Assembly (NCBI GenBank): GCA_021205585.1
Contig: JAJPXI010000159.1
Coordinates: 1-7,370, forward strand
DNA from: Oscillospiraceae bacterium
GTDB lineage: Bacteria > Bacillota > Clostridia > Oscillospirales > Oscillospiraceae
Direction: 5' to 3'
Length of the DNA: 7,370 bases
Under the pieces are notes generated by a model that was given only the letters and a program-made list of their open reading frames with translations, searched no databases and was not told where the DNA came from. Shown here piece by piece: positions 1-5,840 of the stretch (position 1 is its first letter; each line of letters opens with the position of its first letter). A program made the position numbers and the translations under genes.

Positions 1-92
1 ACTTCCAACTTACCACCGCAATTTCACCTTACCCTGCAAGGGTTAAGCGGGCAGAGGAAACTTGTAATTGTATTATCTTCGGAGGCTTTATA
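1..92. mobile_element. Unidentified DNA abutting the broken methyltransferase gene; possible end of an inserted element
   Basis: Homology to the methyltransferase read on the minus strand stops at about position 93. The DNA to its left is more A+T-rich and gives no recognisable protein in any frame. It contains a short inverted repeat, ACCCT-gca-AGGGT, at about 31-43. The last gene-like bases are TGCGA, so the break falls at a GA dinucleotide inside a highly conserved coding motif. Large serine recombinases of clostridial conjugative elements commonly cross over at GA or similar dinucleotides, so an element end is plausible. No recombinase is visible, and a genome rearrangement or an assembly join would look the same. 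The mobile-element call is an inference. Confidence 0.35.
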
Positions 93-682
93 TCGCAGAA
101 AGGATCCTTCCCCCGGTAGTGGGACAGCAGCGTCAGGGCGGCGGCCAAGGTCTCCCGCAGGGGGGCGGTCACCCCCTGGGCCCGGTAGCCCCGCTTGTAC
201 AGGCCGGGGCCGGAGGTGTCCAGCATCAGGGTGGCAGTGTCTTTCATAATGGAAAAACGGATTTGGTAGAGGGCCCCGGTCTCCGGCAGCCGCTCCAGGC
301 TGTACTTTTCCCCCAGCCGCCGGGCGGCGGCCTTTTTCACAATGGCCTGGCAGTCGGGCACCGAGCGCAAAGCGGAATTCAGGCTGTACCCCTGGACGGG
401 GAAAGCCCCGTCCCTTGGAATCAGCGCCTCCCAGGGCAGGGCGCGGGTGCCCTCGAACAGCGCGTCGAAGGTGGGGGCGGGGAAGCTGCCCAGCACCAGC
501 AGCACCCGCTCCCCGGTGCGCAGGTTGAGGTTCAGCCGGGCGATGTCCAGCGGGGTGCCGGTGCAGAACACCCGGCCATTTTCCGCCCGGACCTGCTCCA
601 GCCCCAGCCGGCGCATCTCCCCGGCGCAAAGGCCCTCCACCCCGAACAGGGTGGGGACGGCAAATTGAAGCTGCTCCATCAT
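29..682 (-). pseudogene. Truncated THUMP-domain class I SAM-dependent RNA methyltransferase (RlmL/YpsC-like), N-terminal half
   Basis: Intact members are about 370-390 residues: an N-terminal THUMP region that binds RNA, then a Rossmann-fold methyltransferase that modifies guanine in 23S rRNA. Here residues 1-197 fit the family. They include the start MEQLQFAVPTLFGVEG, the THUMP region at roughly 45-160, the signature GLYKRGYR (160-167) and the linker APLRETLAAALTLLS. The line ends at GKDPFCD (191-197), where family members continue into DPFCGSGT, the SAM-binding motif I. About 20 unrelated residues and a TAA follow, so the catalytic domain is missing. I chose the start at 682 because an AAGGA site precedes ATGATG; a further in-frame ATG at 736 lacks family homology. 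The gene runs divergently from the NfeD/SPFH operon. The fragment should lack methyltransferase activity unless the rest of the gene lies beyond an insert. Confidence 0.75.
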
Positions 683-752
683 TTCAAAAATTCCTTCAAA
701 AAAGCTGGCCCGCCGCCGGGGATTTTCCCCGCGCAAAAACTCAGTTTCCCTC

Positions 753-781
753 TTGCGAAATTCCCTTTTATCCTTTATAAT
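753..781 (+). promoter_or_regulatory. Sigma-A-type promoter for the NfeD/SPFH operon
   Basis: TTGCGA at 753-758 and a perfect TATAAT at 776-781 are separated by 17 nt. Transcription would start near 788, leaving a leader of about 120 nt before the NfeD-like gene. No clear minus-strand promoter for the methyltransferase gene was seen in the same divergent region (683-911). Confidence 0.7.
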
Positions 782-911
782 GGAATCGTAGAAAGGGCGG
801 GGGAGAGGAATACTGTCTGGTAGGCCGCGTTACAGAATAGTATATCGGAAATATCCCCTCCTGGCAATCAAAATTTTCAGGCGCTCAGGAAAAGGAGAGG
901 AGTGAGCGGAT

Positions 912-1403
912 ATGGAACCGGAAACCATCGTGTGCCTTGTCTGGCTGGGGCTGCTGCTGGGGTGCGCGGCGGGGGAGGCACTGACCGTGGGGCTGACCTC
1001 CATCTGGTGCGCGGCGGGGGCTCTGGCGGGGCTGATTTGCGCCCTGGCGGGCGGGCCGCTGTGGCTCCAGGTGGCGCTGTTTGTGGTTGTGGCGGTGCTG
1101 TGCCTGCGGGCGGTGCGTCCCCTGGCCAAACGCCATCTGAACAGCCGGGTGGTGGCCACCAACGCCGACCGGGTCATCGGCGCCCGGGCCCAGGTGAGCG
1201 AGGACATCCAGAACGTCCAGGGCCGGGGAGCCGTCAAAATCGGCGGTGTCACCTGGTCCGCCCGCAGCGAGGACGGGGCGGACATCCCCGCCGGAACCGC
1301 GGTGCGGGTGCTGCGCATCGAGGGGGTCAAGGTCTTTGTCGCCCCGGTGGAAGCCGCCCCGGAGCAGGAACCCTCTGAAGCTCTCACAAAAGGGAATCTC
1401 TAA
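912..1403 (+). CDS. NfeD-like membrane protein (short, YbbJ-type)
   Basis: This 163-residue protein has three hydrophobic helices at about 5-25, 28-47 and 51-67, followed by a soluble C-terminal domain. Residues 84-146 match the NfeD C-terminal OB-fold pattern: an ADRVIG entry, then GRGAVKIGGVTWSAR, an IPAGTAVRV turn and IEGVKVFVAP. Short NfeD proteins of this kind sit in the membrane and are encoded beside an SPFH protein. The pair is thought to act together in membrane microdomain organisation or membrane protein quality control, but the exact role is unsettled. The serine-protease domain of long NfeD proteins is absent, as expected for the short class. An AAGGAG/GAGGAG stretch ends 9 nt before the ATG and fixes the start. 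The SPFH partner follows after 99 nt in the same direction, so co-transcription from the promoter at 753-781 is likely. Confidence 0.85.
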   Translation: MEPETIVCLVWLGLLLGCAAGEALTVGLTSIWCAAGALAGLICALAGGPLWLQVALFVVVAVLCLRAVRPLAKRHLNSRVVATNADRVIGARAQVSEDIQNVQGRGAVKIGGVTWSARSEDGADIPAGTAVRVLRIEGVKVFVAPVEAAPEQEPSEALTKGNL

Positions 1404-1446
1404 TAACTATGGCAAGAGCAGATGGCAAAAGCTTTTGTCAGATGCC
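1404..1446 (+). repeat. Degenerate short relative of the dispersed repeat, with an internal palindrome
   Basis: Bases 1411-1426 (GGCAAGAGCAGATGGC) match the larger repeat at 3962-3977 in 15 of 16 positions, and weaker similarity extends on both sides. An 18-nt near-perfect palindrome, TGGCAAAAGCTTTTGTCA, follows at 1423-1440. The larger repeat has an imperfect palindrome at the corresponding place. It lies in the 99-nt gap between the NfeD-like and SPFH genes. This may be a decayed copy or chance similarity; the match is short. Confidence 0.4.
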
Positions 1447-1502
1447 GCAGACATAGTTTTTAGAGGCTCCCAAAACAGGAAAAATTAAAGGAGGAATTTA
1501 TC

Positions 1503-2513
1503 ATGATATCCTTTGGTTCTGCGGCGCAGATCGTCATCATCGTGGCCGTCATCGTCATCGTCCTTTTGATCCTGGCCTCCAACATCCGGGTGGTGCAGCA
1601 GTCCAAGGCCGCCGTCGTCGAACGCCTGGGGGCCTTCCGCGCCGTGTGGGGCGTGGGGCTGCACCTCAAGATCCCCTTTGTGGAGCGGGTGGCCAAAACC
1701 GTCTCTCTGAAGGAGCAGGTGGTGGACTTCGCCCCCCAGCCGGTCATCACCAAGGACAACGTGACCATGCAGATTGACACGGTCATCTACTTCCAGATTA
1801 CCGACCCCAAGCTGTTTACCTACGGGGTGGAAAATCCCATGTCGGCCATCGAAAATCTGACGGCCACCACCCTGCGCAACATCATCGGCGATTTGGAGCT
1901 GGATCAGTCCTTGACCAGCCGGGACCATATCAACACCAAAATGCGTGCCATCCTGGACGAGGCCACCGACCCCTGGGGCATCAAGGTCAACCGGGTGGAG
2001 CTGAAAAACATCATCCCGCCCAGGGAGATCCAGGACGCCATGGAGAAGCAGATGAAGGCCGAGCGGGAGCGCCGGGAGGCCATCCTCCAGGCCGAGGGCA
2101 CCAAACAGTCCCAAATTCTGGTTGCCGAGGGTGAAAAGCAGTCGGCCATTTTGAAGGCCGACGCCGCCCGCCAGTCCGCCGTCCTCCAGGCCCAGGGCGC
2201 GAAGGAGGCCCGCATTATGGCCGCTGAAGCCGAGGCAGAGGCCATTTTGAAAGTCCAGCAGGCCACCGCCGACGCCATCCGCCTGATTAACGATGCCGAC
2301 CCCGGGGACGGGGTGCTGACCATCAAGGCCCTGGAGGCTTTCCAGCACGCCGCCGACGGCAAGGCCACCAAGATCATCGTTCCCAGCGAGATTCAGGGCC
2401 TGGCCGGCCTGTGCGCCAGCGCCAAGGCGGTGTTCGACACCGTGGAGCCCAAAAGCAAATCCAGCGCCCCGGCCGCCAGCAAGCCAAACGCCCCGGCGAA
2501 TCAATCATTTTGA
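1503..2513 (+). CDS. SPFH/Band 7 (stomatin, QmcA-type) membrane protein
   Basis: This 336-residue protein starts with a single hydrophobic anchor at about 8-25. An SPFH domain follows at about 26-195, carrying family-typical stretches such as VVERLGAF, GLHLKIPFVERV, VDFAPQPVITKDNV, YFQITDPKLFTYGVENP and WGIKVNRVELKNIIPP. Residues 187-251 form six consecutive 11-residue units of the type E-G-x-K-Q-S-x-I-L-x-A, a hendecad coiled coil. The final 20 residues are a loose Ala/Pro/Ser/Lys tail. SPFH proteins of this group assemble into large membrane rings or cages and are linked to membrane domains and protease control. An AAAGGAGG site 8 nt before the ATG fixes the start. Pairing with the upstream short NfeD gene matches the known YbbK (QmcA)-YbbJ arrangement. 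No convincing terminator follows; there is only a weak TTCAG/CTGAA hairpin at about 2517-2529. Confidence 0.92.
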   Translation: MISFGSAAQIVIIVAVIVIVLLILASNIRVVQQSKAAVVERLGAFRAVWGVGLHLKIPFVERVAKTVSLKEQVVDFAPQPVITKDNVTMQIDTVIYFQITDPKLFTYGVENPMSAIENLTATTLRNIIGDLELDQSLTSRDHINTKMRAILDEATDPWGIKVNRVELKNIIPPREIQDAMEKQMKAERERREAILQAEGTKQSQILVAEGEKQSAILKADAARQSAVLQAQGAKEARIMAAEAEAEAILKVQQATADAIRLINDADPGDGVLTIKALEAFQHAADGKATKIIVPSEIQGLAGLCASAKAVFDTVEPKSKSSAPAASKPNAPANQSF

Positions 2514-2541
2514 ATTTTCAGAGGCTGAAGAAGGACTGACC

Positions 2542-2600
2542 GCCAATCGTCGGATTTATATAAGGCCAATCGTCGGAAAAATATCCGGCCAATCATCGGA
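2542..2600. repeat. Three 13-bp direct repeats at a 23-bp period, possible operator
   Basis: GCCAATCGTCGGA occurs at 2542-2554 and 2565-2577, and GCCAATCATCGGA, with one mismatch, at 2588-2600. The starts are exactly 23 bp apart and the 10-bp gaps differ, so it is the 13-mer that is conserved. The last unit ends 6 bp upstream of the -35 box of the ATPase gene. That position and spacing suit a multi-site binding element for a regulator, though nothing in the window identifies the binder. Confidence 0.8.
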
Positions 2601-2606
2601 AAACCG

Positions 2607-2635
2607 TTGTAAATTTCATAATTGCGGCGTATAAT
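2607..2635 (+). promoter_or_regulatory. Sigma-A-type promoter of the ATPase gene
   Basis: TTGTAA at 2607-2612 and a perfect TATAAT at 2630-2635 are separated by 17 nt. The expected start near 2642 leaves a leader of about 25 nt before the coding region. This gives the ATPase its own promoter, independent of the SPFH operon upstream. Confidence 0.75.
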
Positions 2636-2668
2636 ATAAACAGCCTAAATGGAAACGGGGTGTTCCGA

Positions 2669-3943
2669 ATGAAAACCTATAGAAAAAGAATTGCCGACGA
2701 TATTCTGGTACGGAAGCTGGAGGGCAAGGGTGCGGTGCTGATTGAGGGGCCTAAGTGGTGCGGCAAGACCACGACTGCCGAACAGCTTGCCGCAAGTGTT
2801 CTGTACATGGACGACCCGGAGAAGAAAGAACAGAACATCGCAATGTCGGAGCTGAACCCGAAAAGGCTGTTAAAGGGCGCGGTTCCAAGACTGATTGACG
2901 AATGGCAGCTTGCGCCAAAGCTTTGGGATTCTATCCGTTTTGAAGTGGATCACCGCAGGGAGCTTGGACAATTTATACTCACTGGCTCTGCTGTTCCTGC
3001 CGATACCAGGGAAATCACGCACTCAGGCACAGGGCGGTTTACCTGGATTATGATGAGACCCATGAGCCTATATGAATCGGGAGATTCGACAGGCGAGGTC
3101 AGCTTGCAAGACCTGTTTTCGGGGACATCGGAGATTGATGGGGCCTCCAATCTGAATATCGACCGCCTGGCGTTTCTTGTGTGTCGGGGAGGATGGCCGC
3201 AGGCGGTGGATATGCGTGATGAAATCGCTTTAGACCAGGCGATGGATTATTACGATGCCGTTGTTCACTCCGACATTAACCGGGCTGACAACGTGCAGAA
3301 AAATCCCGAAAGAGTGAAACGGCTCATGCGTTCCTATGCAAGAAATCAAGGCAGTCAAGTCCCCAATACCGCGCTTGCGCAGGATATTGCCGCAAACGAT
3401 GAAGCGACTGTCAATGAAGAAACCGTTGCGTCTTATGTGAGTGCTCTGCAAAAAATCTTTGTTGTAGAGGATATGCCGGCGTGGAATCCCAATCTGCGGT
3501 CAAAAACCCCGATTCGCTCATCGGACACCCGGTATTATATCGACCCCTCTATTGCTGCGGCGGCATTGGGTATCGGTCCGAATGATTTGATAAACGACTT
3601 AAAAACATTCGGTTTTCTGTTTGAAACCCTCTGTATCAGAGACCTGCGTGTTTTTGCGGACGCTTTGAATGGAGGGGTTTACCACTACCGTGACAAAGGC
3701 GGACAGGAATGCGACGCGGTAATCCATTTAAGGAATGGCAGATATGGTCTTGTTGAAATCAAACTTGGAGGCGATAAGCTCATTGAGGAGGGCGCAAACA
3801 GCCTGAAATCAATGGAAGCTAAAATTGACACCAATCAGATGAACGCACCATCGTTCCTGATGGTTTTAACGGGAACCGGCGACTATGCTTATTGCCGGCA
3901 TGACGGTGTATACGTGGTTCCTATCGGTTGCTTAAAAAACTGA
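2669..3943 (+). CDS. AAA family ATPase, AAA_14 domain with C-terminal DUF4143
   Basis: This 424-residue protein is of a family common as single genes in gut bacteria and archaea. Its cellular job is not established. Residues 27-34 are the Walker A loop GPKWCGKT, and 74-78 (RLIDE) are the Walker B strand. ILTGS at 103-107 fits the sensor position. The C-terminal part resembles the PD-(D/E)xK fold: a glutamate at 319 (FLFE), an aspartate at 349 (ECDAV) and E363-x-K365 (VEIKLG) are in the expected order. A nuclease-like fold is known for the family, but activity is not shown by sequence. ATG 2669 is preferred because CGGGG lies 8 nt upstream and MKTYRKRIAD looks like a family start. GTG at 2660 would add three residues. 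The gene is visibly less G+C-rich than its flanks, which fits acquisition by transfer. It has its own promoter and faces the leu operon convergently. Confidence 0.88.
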   Translation: MKTYRKRIADDILVRKLEGKGAVLIEGPKWCGKTTTAEQLAASVLYMDDPEKKEQNIAMSELNPKRLLKGAVPRLIDEWQLAPKLWDSIRFEVDHRRELGQFILTGSAVPADTREITHSGTGRFTWIMMRPMSLYESGDSTGEVSLQDLFSGTSEIDGASNLNIDRLAFLVCRGGWPQAVDMRDEIALDQAMDYYDAVVHSDINRADNVQKNPERVKRLMRSYARNQGSQVPNTALAQDIAANDEATVNEETVASYVSALQKIFVVEDMPAWNPNLRSKTPIRSSDTRYYIDPSIAAAALGIGPNDLINDLKTFGFLFETLCIRDLRVFADALNGGVYHYRDKGGQECDAVIHLRNGRYGLVEIKLGGDKLIEEGANSLKSMEAKIDTNQMNAPSFLMVLTGTGDYAYCRHDGVYVVPIGCLKN

Positions 3944-3944
3944 G

Positions 3945-4132
3945 GAGGGACTGATTAAATCGGCAAGAGCGGATGGCGAGAAATTTTGCGACAAAAGAAG
4001 GCGTTGAAGCGCTGTGTGAATGGCCAATTCCTCTTTCGCGCAAATGCAGGGGGCGATGGCCGATAGGCACAGCCCCGCGCAAAAAGTGCAGGCATACTGT
4101 TCGCCGCCGTCACCCGGCCAGCATAGCTGTCC
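3945..4132 (+). repeat. Dispersed repeat, copy A (non-coding)
   Basis: From 3951 to 4132 this stretch aligns without gaps to 7189-7370, with 12 differences in 182 bases. Similarity weakens to about 6 of 10 just upstream, so the left edge is probably near AGGA at 3944-3945. The right edge cannot be set because copy B runs off the window. It begins directly after the ATPase stop codon. It holds an imperfect palindrome near 3976-3993 (GGCGAGAAATTTTGCGAC) and a GGGGC/GCCCC stem with a 17-nt loop around 4050-4076. No transposase, tandem array or convincing protein is present. I do not recognise the family; a MITE-like or structured-RNA repeat is possible. Confidence 0.85.
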
Positions 4133-4141
4133 AGGTGACGG
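4107..4141 (+). other. Long imperfect hairpin at the right side of repeat copy A
   Basis: CCGTCACC at 4107-4114 pairs with GGTGACGG at 4134-4141. Inside it, GG pairs with CC and CAGC pairs with GCTG around an ATA loop, with single mismatches (c/a and c/t) between the helices. This gives 14 base pairs in a 35-nt hairpin. The left arm and the loop up to 4132 are shared with copy B; the right arm lies outside the window there. Confidence 0.65.
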
Positions 4142-4173
4142 TTTCAGTGTTGCTCTTGTGCAAAATCATTGCA

Positions 4174-4206
4174 AGGCACCGCAGTCCGCTCTGTGCGGTG
4201 TTGCCT
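4174..4206. other. Bulged hairpin in the ATPase/leuB convergent gap
   Basis: AGGCA-CCGCA at 4174-4183 pairs with TGCGG at 4194-4198 and TGCCT at 4202-4206, leaving a 10-nt loop and a 3-nt bulge (TGT). It lies 3' of the part of the repeat that can be compared, and it may belong to the full-length repeat. Confidence 0.5.
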
Positions 4207-4211
4207 GAAGA

Positions 4212-4258
4212 ATATGGCCGGCGCCCGGCCTGATTTTGAACGCTGTGCTTTCAAAATC
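4212..4258 (-). terminator. Two adjacent hairpins downstream of leuB; possible transcription end
   Basis: GATTTTGAA (4232-4240) pairs with TTCAAAATC (4250-4258) over a 9-nt loop. GGCCGG (4216-4221) pairs with CCGGCC (4225-4230) over a 3-nt loop. Read on the minus strand, the G+C-rich hairpin comes second and is followed by ATATTCTT, a weak U-rich tail. The pair begins about 10 nt after the leuB stop codon and could end the leu transcript. No good U-run follows in the plus direction. The hairpins are clear, but the terminator role is an inference. Confidence 0.4.
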
Positions 4259-4267
4259 CCCCGCCAT

Positions 4268-5344
4268 TCAGATTTTTTTGCAGATGCGCCGTCCCATCTC
4301 TCTGGTGCCGATGGGGGTGACGCCGGGCTCGGCGATGTCGGCGGTGCGCCAGCCCTCGGCCAGAACGGCGTCGACTGCCGTCTCGATGGCGGCGGCCTCC
4401 TCCGGGCGCTGGAAAGAGTAGCGGAACATCATGGCCACGGACAAAATGGTGGCGATGGGGTTGGCCTTGTCCTGACCGGCGATATCCGGGGCGGAGCCGT
4501 GGATGGGCTCGTAGAGGCCGGGAGCGCCGTCGCTAATGGAGGCAGAGGGCAGCAGGCCGATGGAGCCGGTGACCATGGAGGCCTCGTCAGACAGGATGTC
4601 CCCAAACATATTCTCCGTCACCAGCACGTCGAACTGGCCGGGATTGCGCACAATCTGCATGGCGCAGTTGTCCACCAGCATATCCTCATACTCCACGTCG
4701 GCGTACTCCTGGGCCAGCCGGTGCATGACCGAGCGCCACAGGCGGCTGGTCTCCAGCACATTGGCCTTGTCCACCGAGGTCACTTTCCTCCGGCGCAGGC
4801 GGGCCAGCTCAAAGGCCCGGCGGCCGATGCGCTCGATCTCCTTTTCGGAGTAGGCCATCAGATCGGTGGCCTCCACCCCCCGGTCCTCGGTGGTGTAGCG
4901 GTCCCGCTTGCCGAAGTAAATGCCCCCGGTCAGCTCCCGCACCATCATCAGGTCGATGCCCGCCTGGGCGGTCTCCCGGCGCAGGGGGCAGGCGTCGGCC
5001 ATGGCCGGGCGCAGGGCGGCGGGGCGCAGATTGGCGTACAGCCCCAGATCGCTACGGATGGCCAGCAGGGCGGTCTCCGGGCGCTGCTCGGCTGGCTTGT
5101 CCGCCCCCCACTTGGGGCCGCCCACCGCCCCCAGCAGCACCGCGTCGCAGGCCTTGCAGGCCTGGGCGGTGCCGTCGGGGTAGCTTTTGCCCACCGCGTC
5201 GGTGGCGCAGCCGCCCAGCAGCACATCGGTGTAGGTGAAGCTGTGGCCGAATTTTTCGCCCACGCGCTCCATAACCTTCACCGCCTCGTTGACCACTTCG
5301 GGGCCGATGCCGTCCCCGCGGATGAGAGCGATTTTATAGTTCAT
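4268..5344 (-). CDS. leuB: 3-isopropylmalate dehydrogenase
   Basis: This 358-residue protein, normal length for the family, oxidises and decarboxylates 3-isopropylmalate to 2-oxoisocaproate with NAD in the cytoplasm, the third step of leucine synthesis. Visible marks are GDGIGPE (10-16), LLGAVGGPKW (70-79), RPETALLAIRSDLGLYANLRP (88-108, substrate arginines), VRELTGGIYFG (135-145), the catalytic lysine in VDKANVLETSRLWR (K193), the metal aspartates D225, D249 and D253, and the NAD loop GSAPDIAGQDKANP (283-296). All the catalytic residues I can check are present. The ATG overlaps the leuD stop codon as ATGA, and AAGGGG lies 9 nt upstream inside leuD, so translational coupling is likely. It is the last gene of the operon in this window and converges with the ATPase gene. 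Confidence 0.96.
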   Translation of the reverse strand: MNYKIALIRGDGIGPEVVNEAVKVMERVGEKFGHSFTYTDVLLGGCATDAVGKSYPDGTAQACKACDAVLLGAVGGPKWGADKPAEQRPETALLAIRSDLGLYANLRPAALRPAMADACPLRRETAQAGIDLMMVRELTGGIYFGKRDRYTTEDRGVEATDLMAYSEKEIERIGRRAFELARLRRRKVTSVDKANVLETSRLWRSVMHRLAQEYADVEYEDMLVDNCAMQIVRNPGQFDVLVTENMFGDILSDEASMVTGSIGLLPSASISDGAPGLYEPIHGSAPDIAGQDKANPIATILSVAMMFRYSFQRPEEAAAIETAVDAVLAEGWRTADIAEPGVTPIGTREMGRRICKKI

Positions 5345-5826
5345 TTTGCAAGTCCCCTTACTTTCAAAGAGTTCAGCAGTCCGCCGTTGGCGATGATGCC
5401 CTCCACAAAGGCGGGGAAGGGGGCGGACTGGTAGGTTTTACCCGTGGTTTCGTCGGTGATGACGCCGGTGGAGAACTCCACGCTGACCTGGTGGCCGGGC
5501 TGGATCTCCGCCGCCGCCTCCGGGGACTCCAGGATGGGCAGGCCGATGTTGATGCAGTTGCGGTAAAAAATCCGGGCAAAGCTGGCGGCGATGACGCACT
5601 TGACCTGGCAGGCCTTCAGGGACAGGGGTGCGTGCTCCCTGGAGGAGCCGCAGCCGAAGTTGGCCCCGGCCACCACGATGTCCCCCGGCTCCACGGTGGA
5701 GGAAAACCGGCTGTCGATGTCCTCCATGCAGTGAGAGGCCAGGGACTTCTCGTCCGGCGCGTTCAGATAGCGGGCGGGGATGATCACGTCGGTGTCCACG
5801 TTGTCCCCGTATTTATAAATTTTCAT
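5341..5826 (-). CDS. leuD: 3-isopropylmalate dehydratase, small subunit
   Basis: This is the small (swivel) subunit of isopropylmalate isomerase, 161 residues, the short form typical of Firmicutes and archaea. With LeuC it converts 2-isopropylmalate to 3-isopropylmalate. Visible marks are DNVDTDVIIPARYLN (8-22), the substrate-loop signature GANFGCGSSREHAP (54-67), and FARIFYRNCINIGLPI (83-98). The open frame runs on upstream, but the start at 5826 is set by GGAGG 8 nt before the ATG and by where family homology begins; the upstream extension only overlaps leuC in another frame. It lies 14 nt after leuC and overlaps leuB by 4 nt, which suits a single coupled transcript. Confidence 0.95.
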   Translation of the reverse strand: MKIYKYGDNVDTDVIIPARYLNAPDEKSLASHCMEDIDSRFSSTVEPGDIVVAGANFGCGSSREHAPLSLKACQVKCVIAASFARIFYRNCINIGLPILESPEAAAEIQPGHQVSVEFSTGVITDETTGKTYQSAPFPAFVEGIIANGGLLNSLKVRGLAK

Positions 5827-5840
5827 GGAAATTTCCTCCC

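Noticed and set aside
1485..2504. Minus-strand open frame (339 codons) across the SPFH gene
   Set aside because: It is the antisense of a clearly recognised SPFH gene, with low-complexity Gly/Leu/Asp composition.
2515..2532. Terminator after the SPFH gene
   Set aside because: The TTCAG/CTGAA stem is only 5 bp and has no following T-run.
2542..2600. CRISPR-like array
   Set aside because: The repeats are only 13 bp with 10-bp gaps, and there are no cas genes. This is a promoter-proximal direct repeat, not a CRISPR.
3932..4166. Minus-strand frame open through both repeat copies, cysteine-rich (YACTFC, CICAKEE)
   Set aside because: It has no stop in either copy, but 7 of the 9 codons that differ change the amino acid, which shows no purifying selection. 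It has no start with a ribosome site, and an in-frame stop limits it in copy A.
3973..4233. Small plus-strand frame in repeat copy A starting MARNFATKEG
   Set aside because: In copy B the same frame meets a TAG stop after 21 codons, and no ribosome site precedes it. A real conserved peptide is unlikely.
4169..5434. Long plus-strand open frame (421 codons) across leuB
   Set aside because: It is a shadow of leuB caused by high third-position G+C. It has no domain and no ribosome site.
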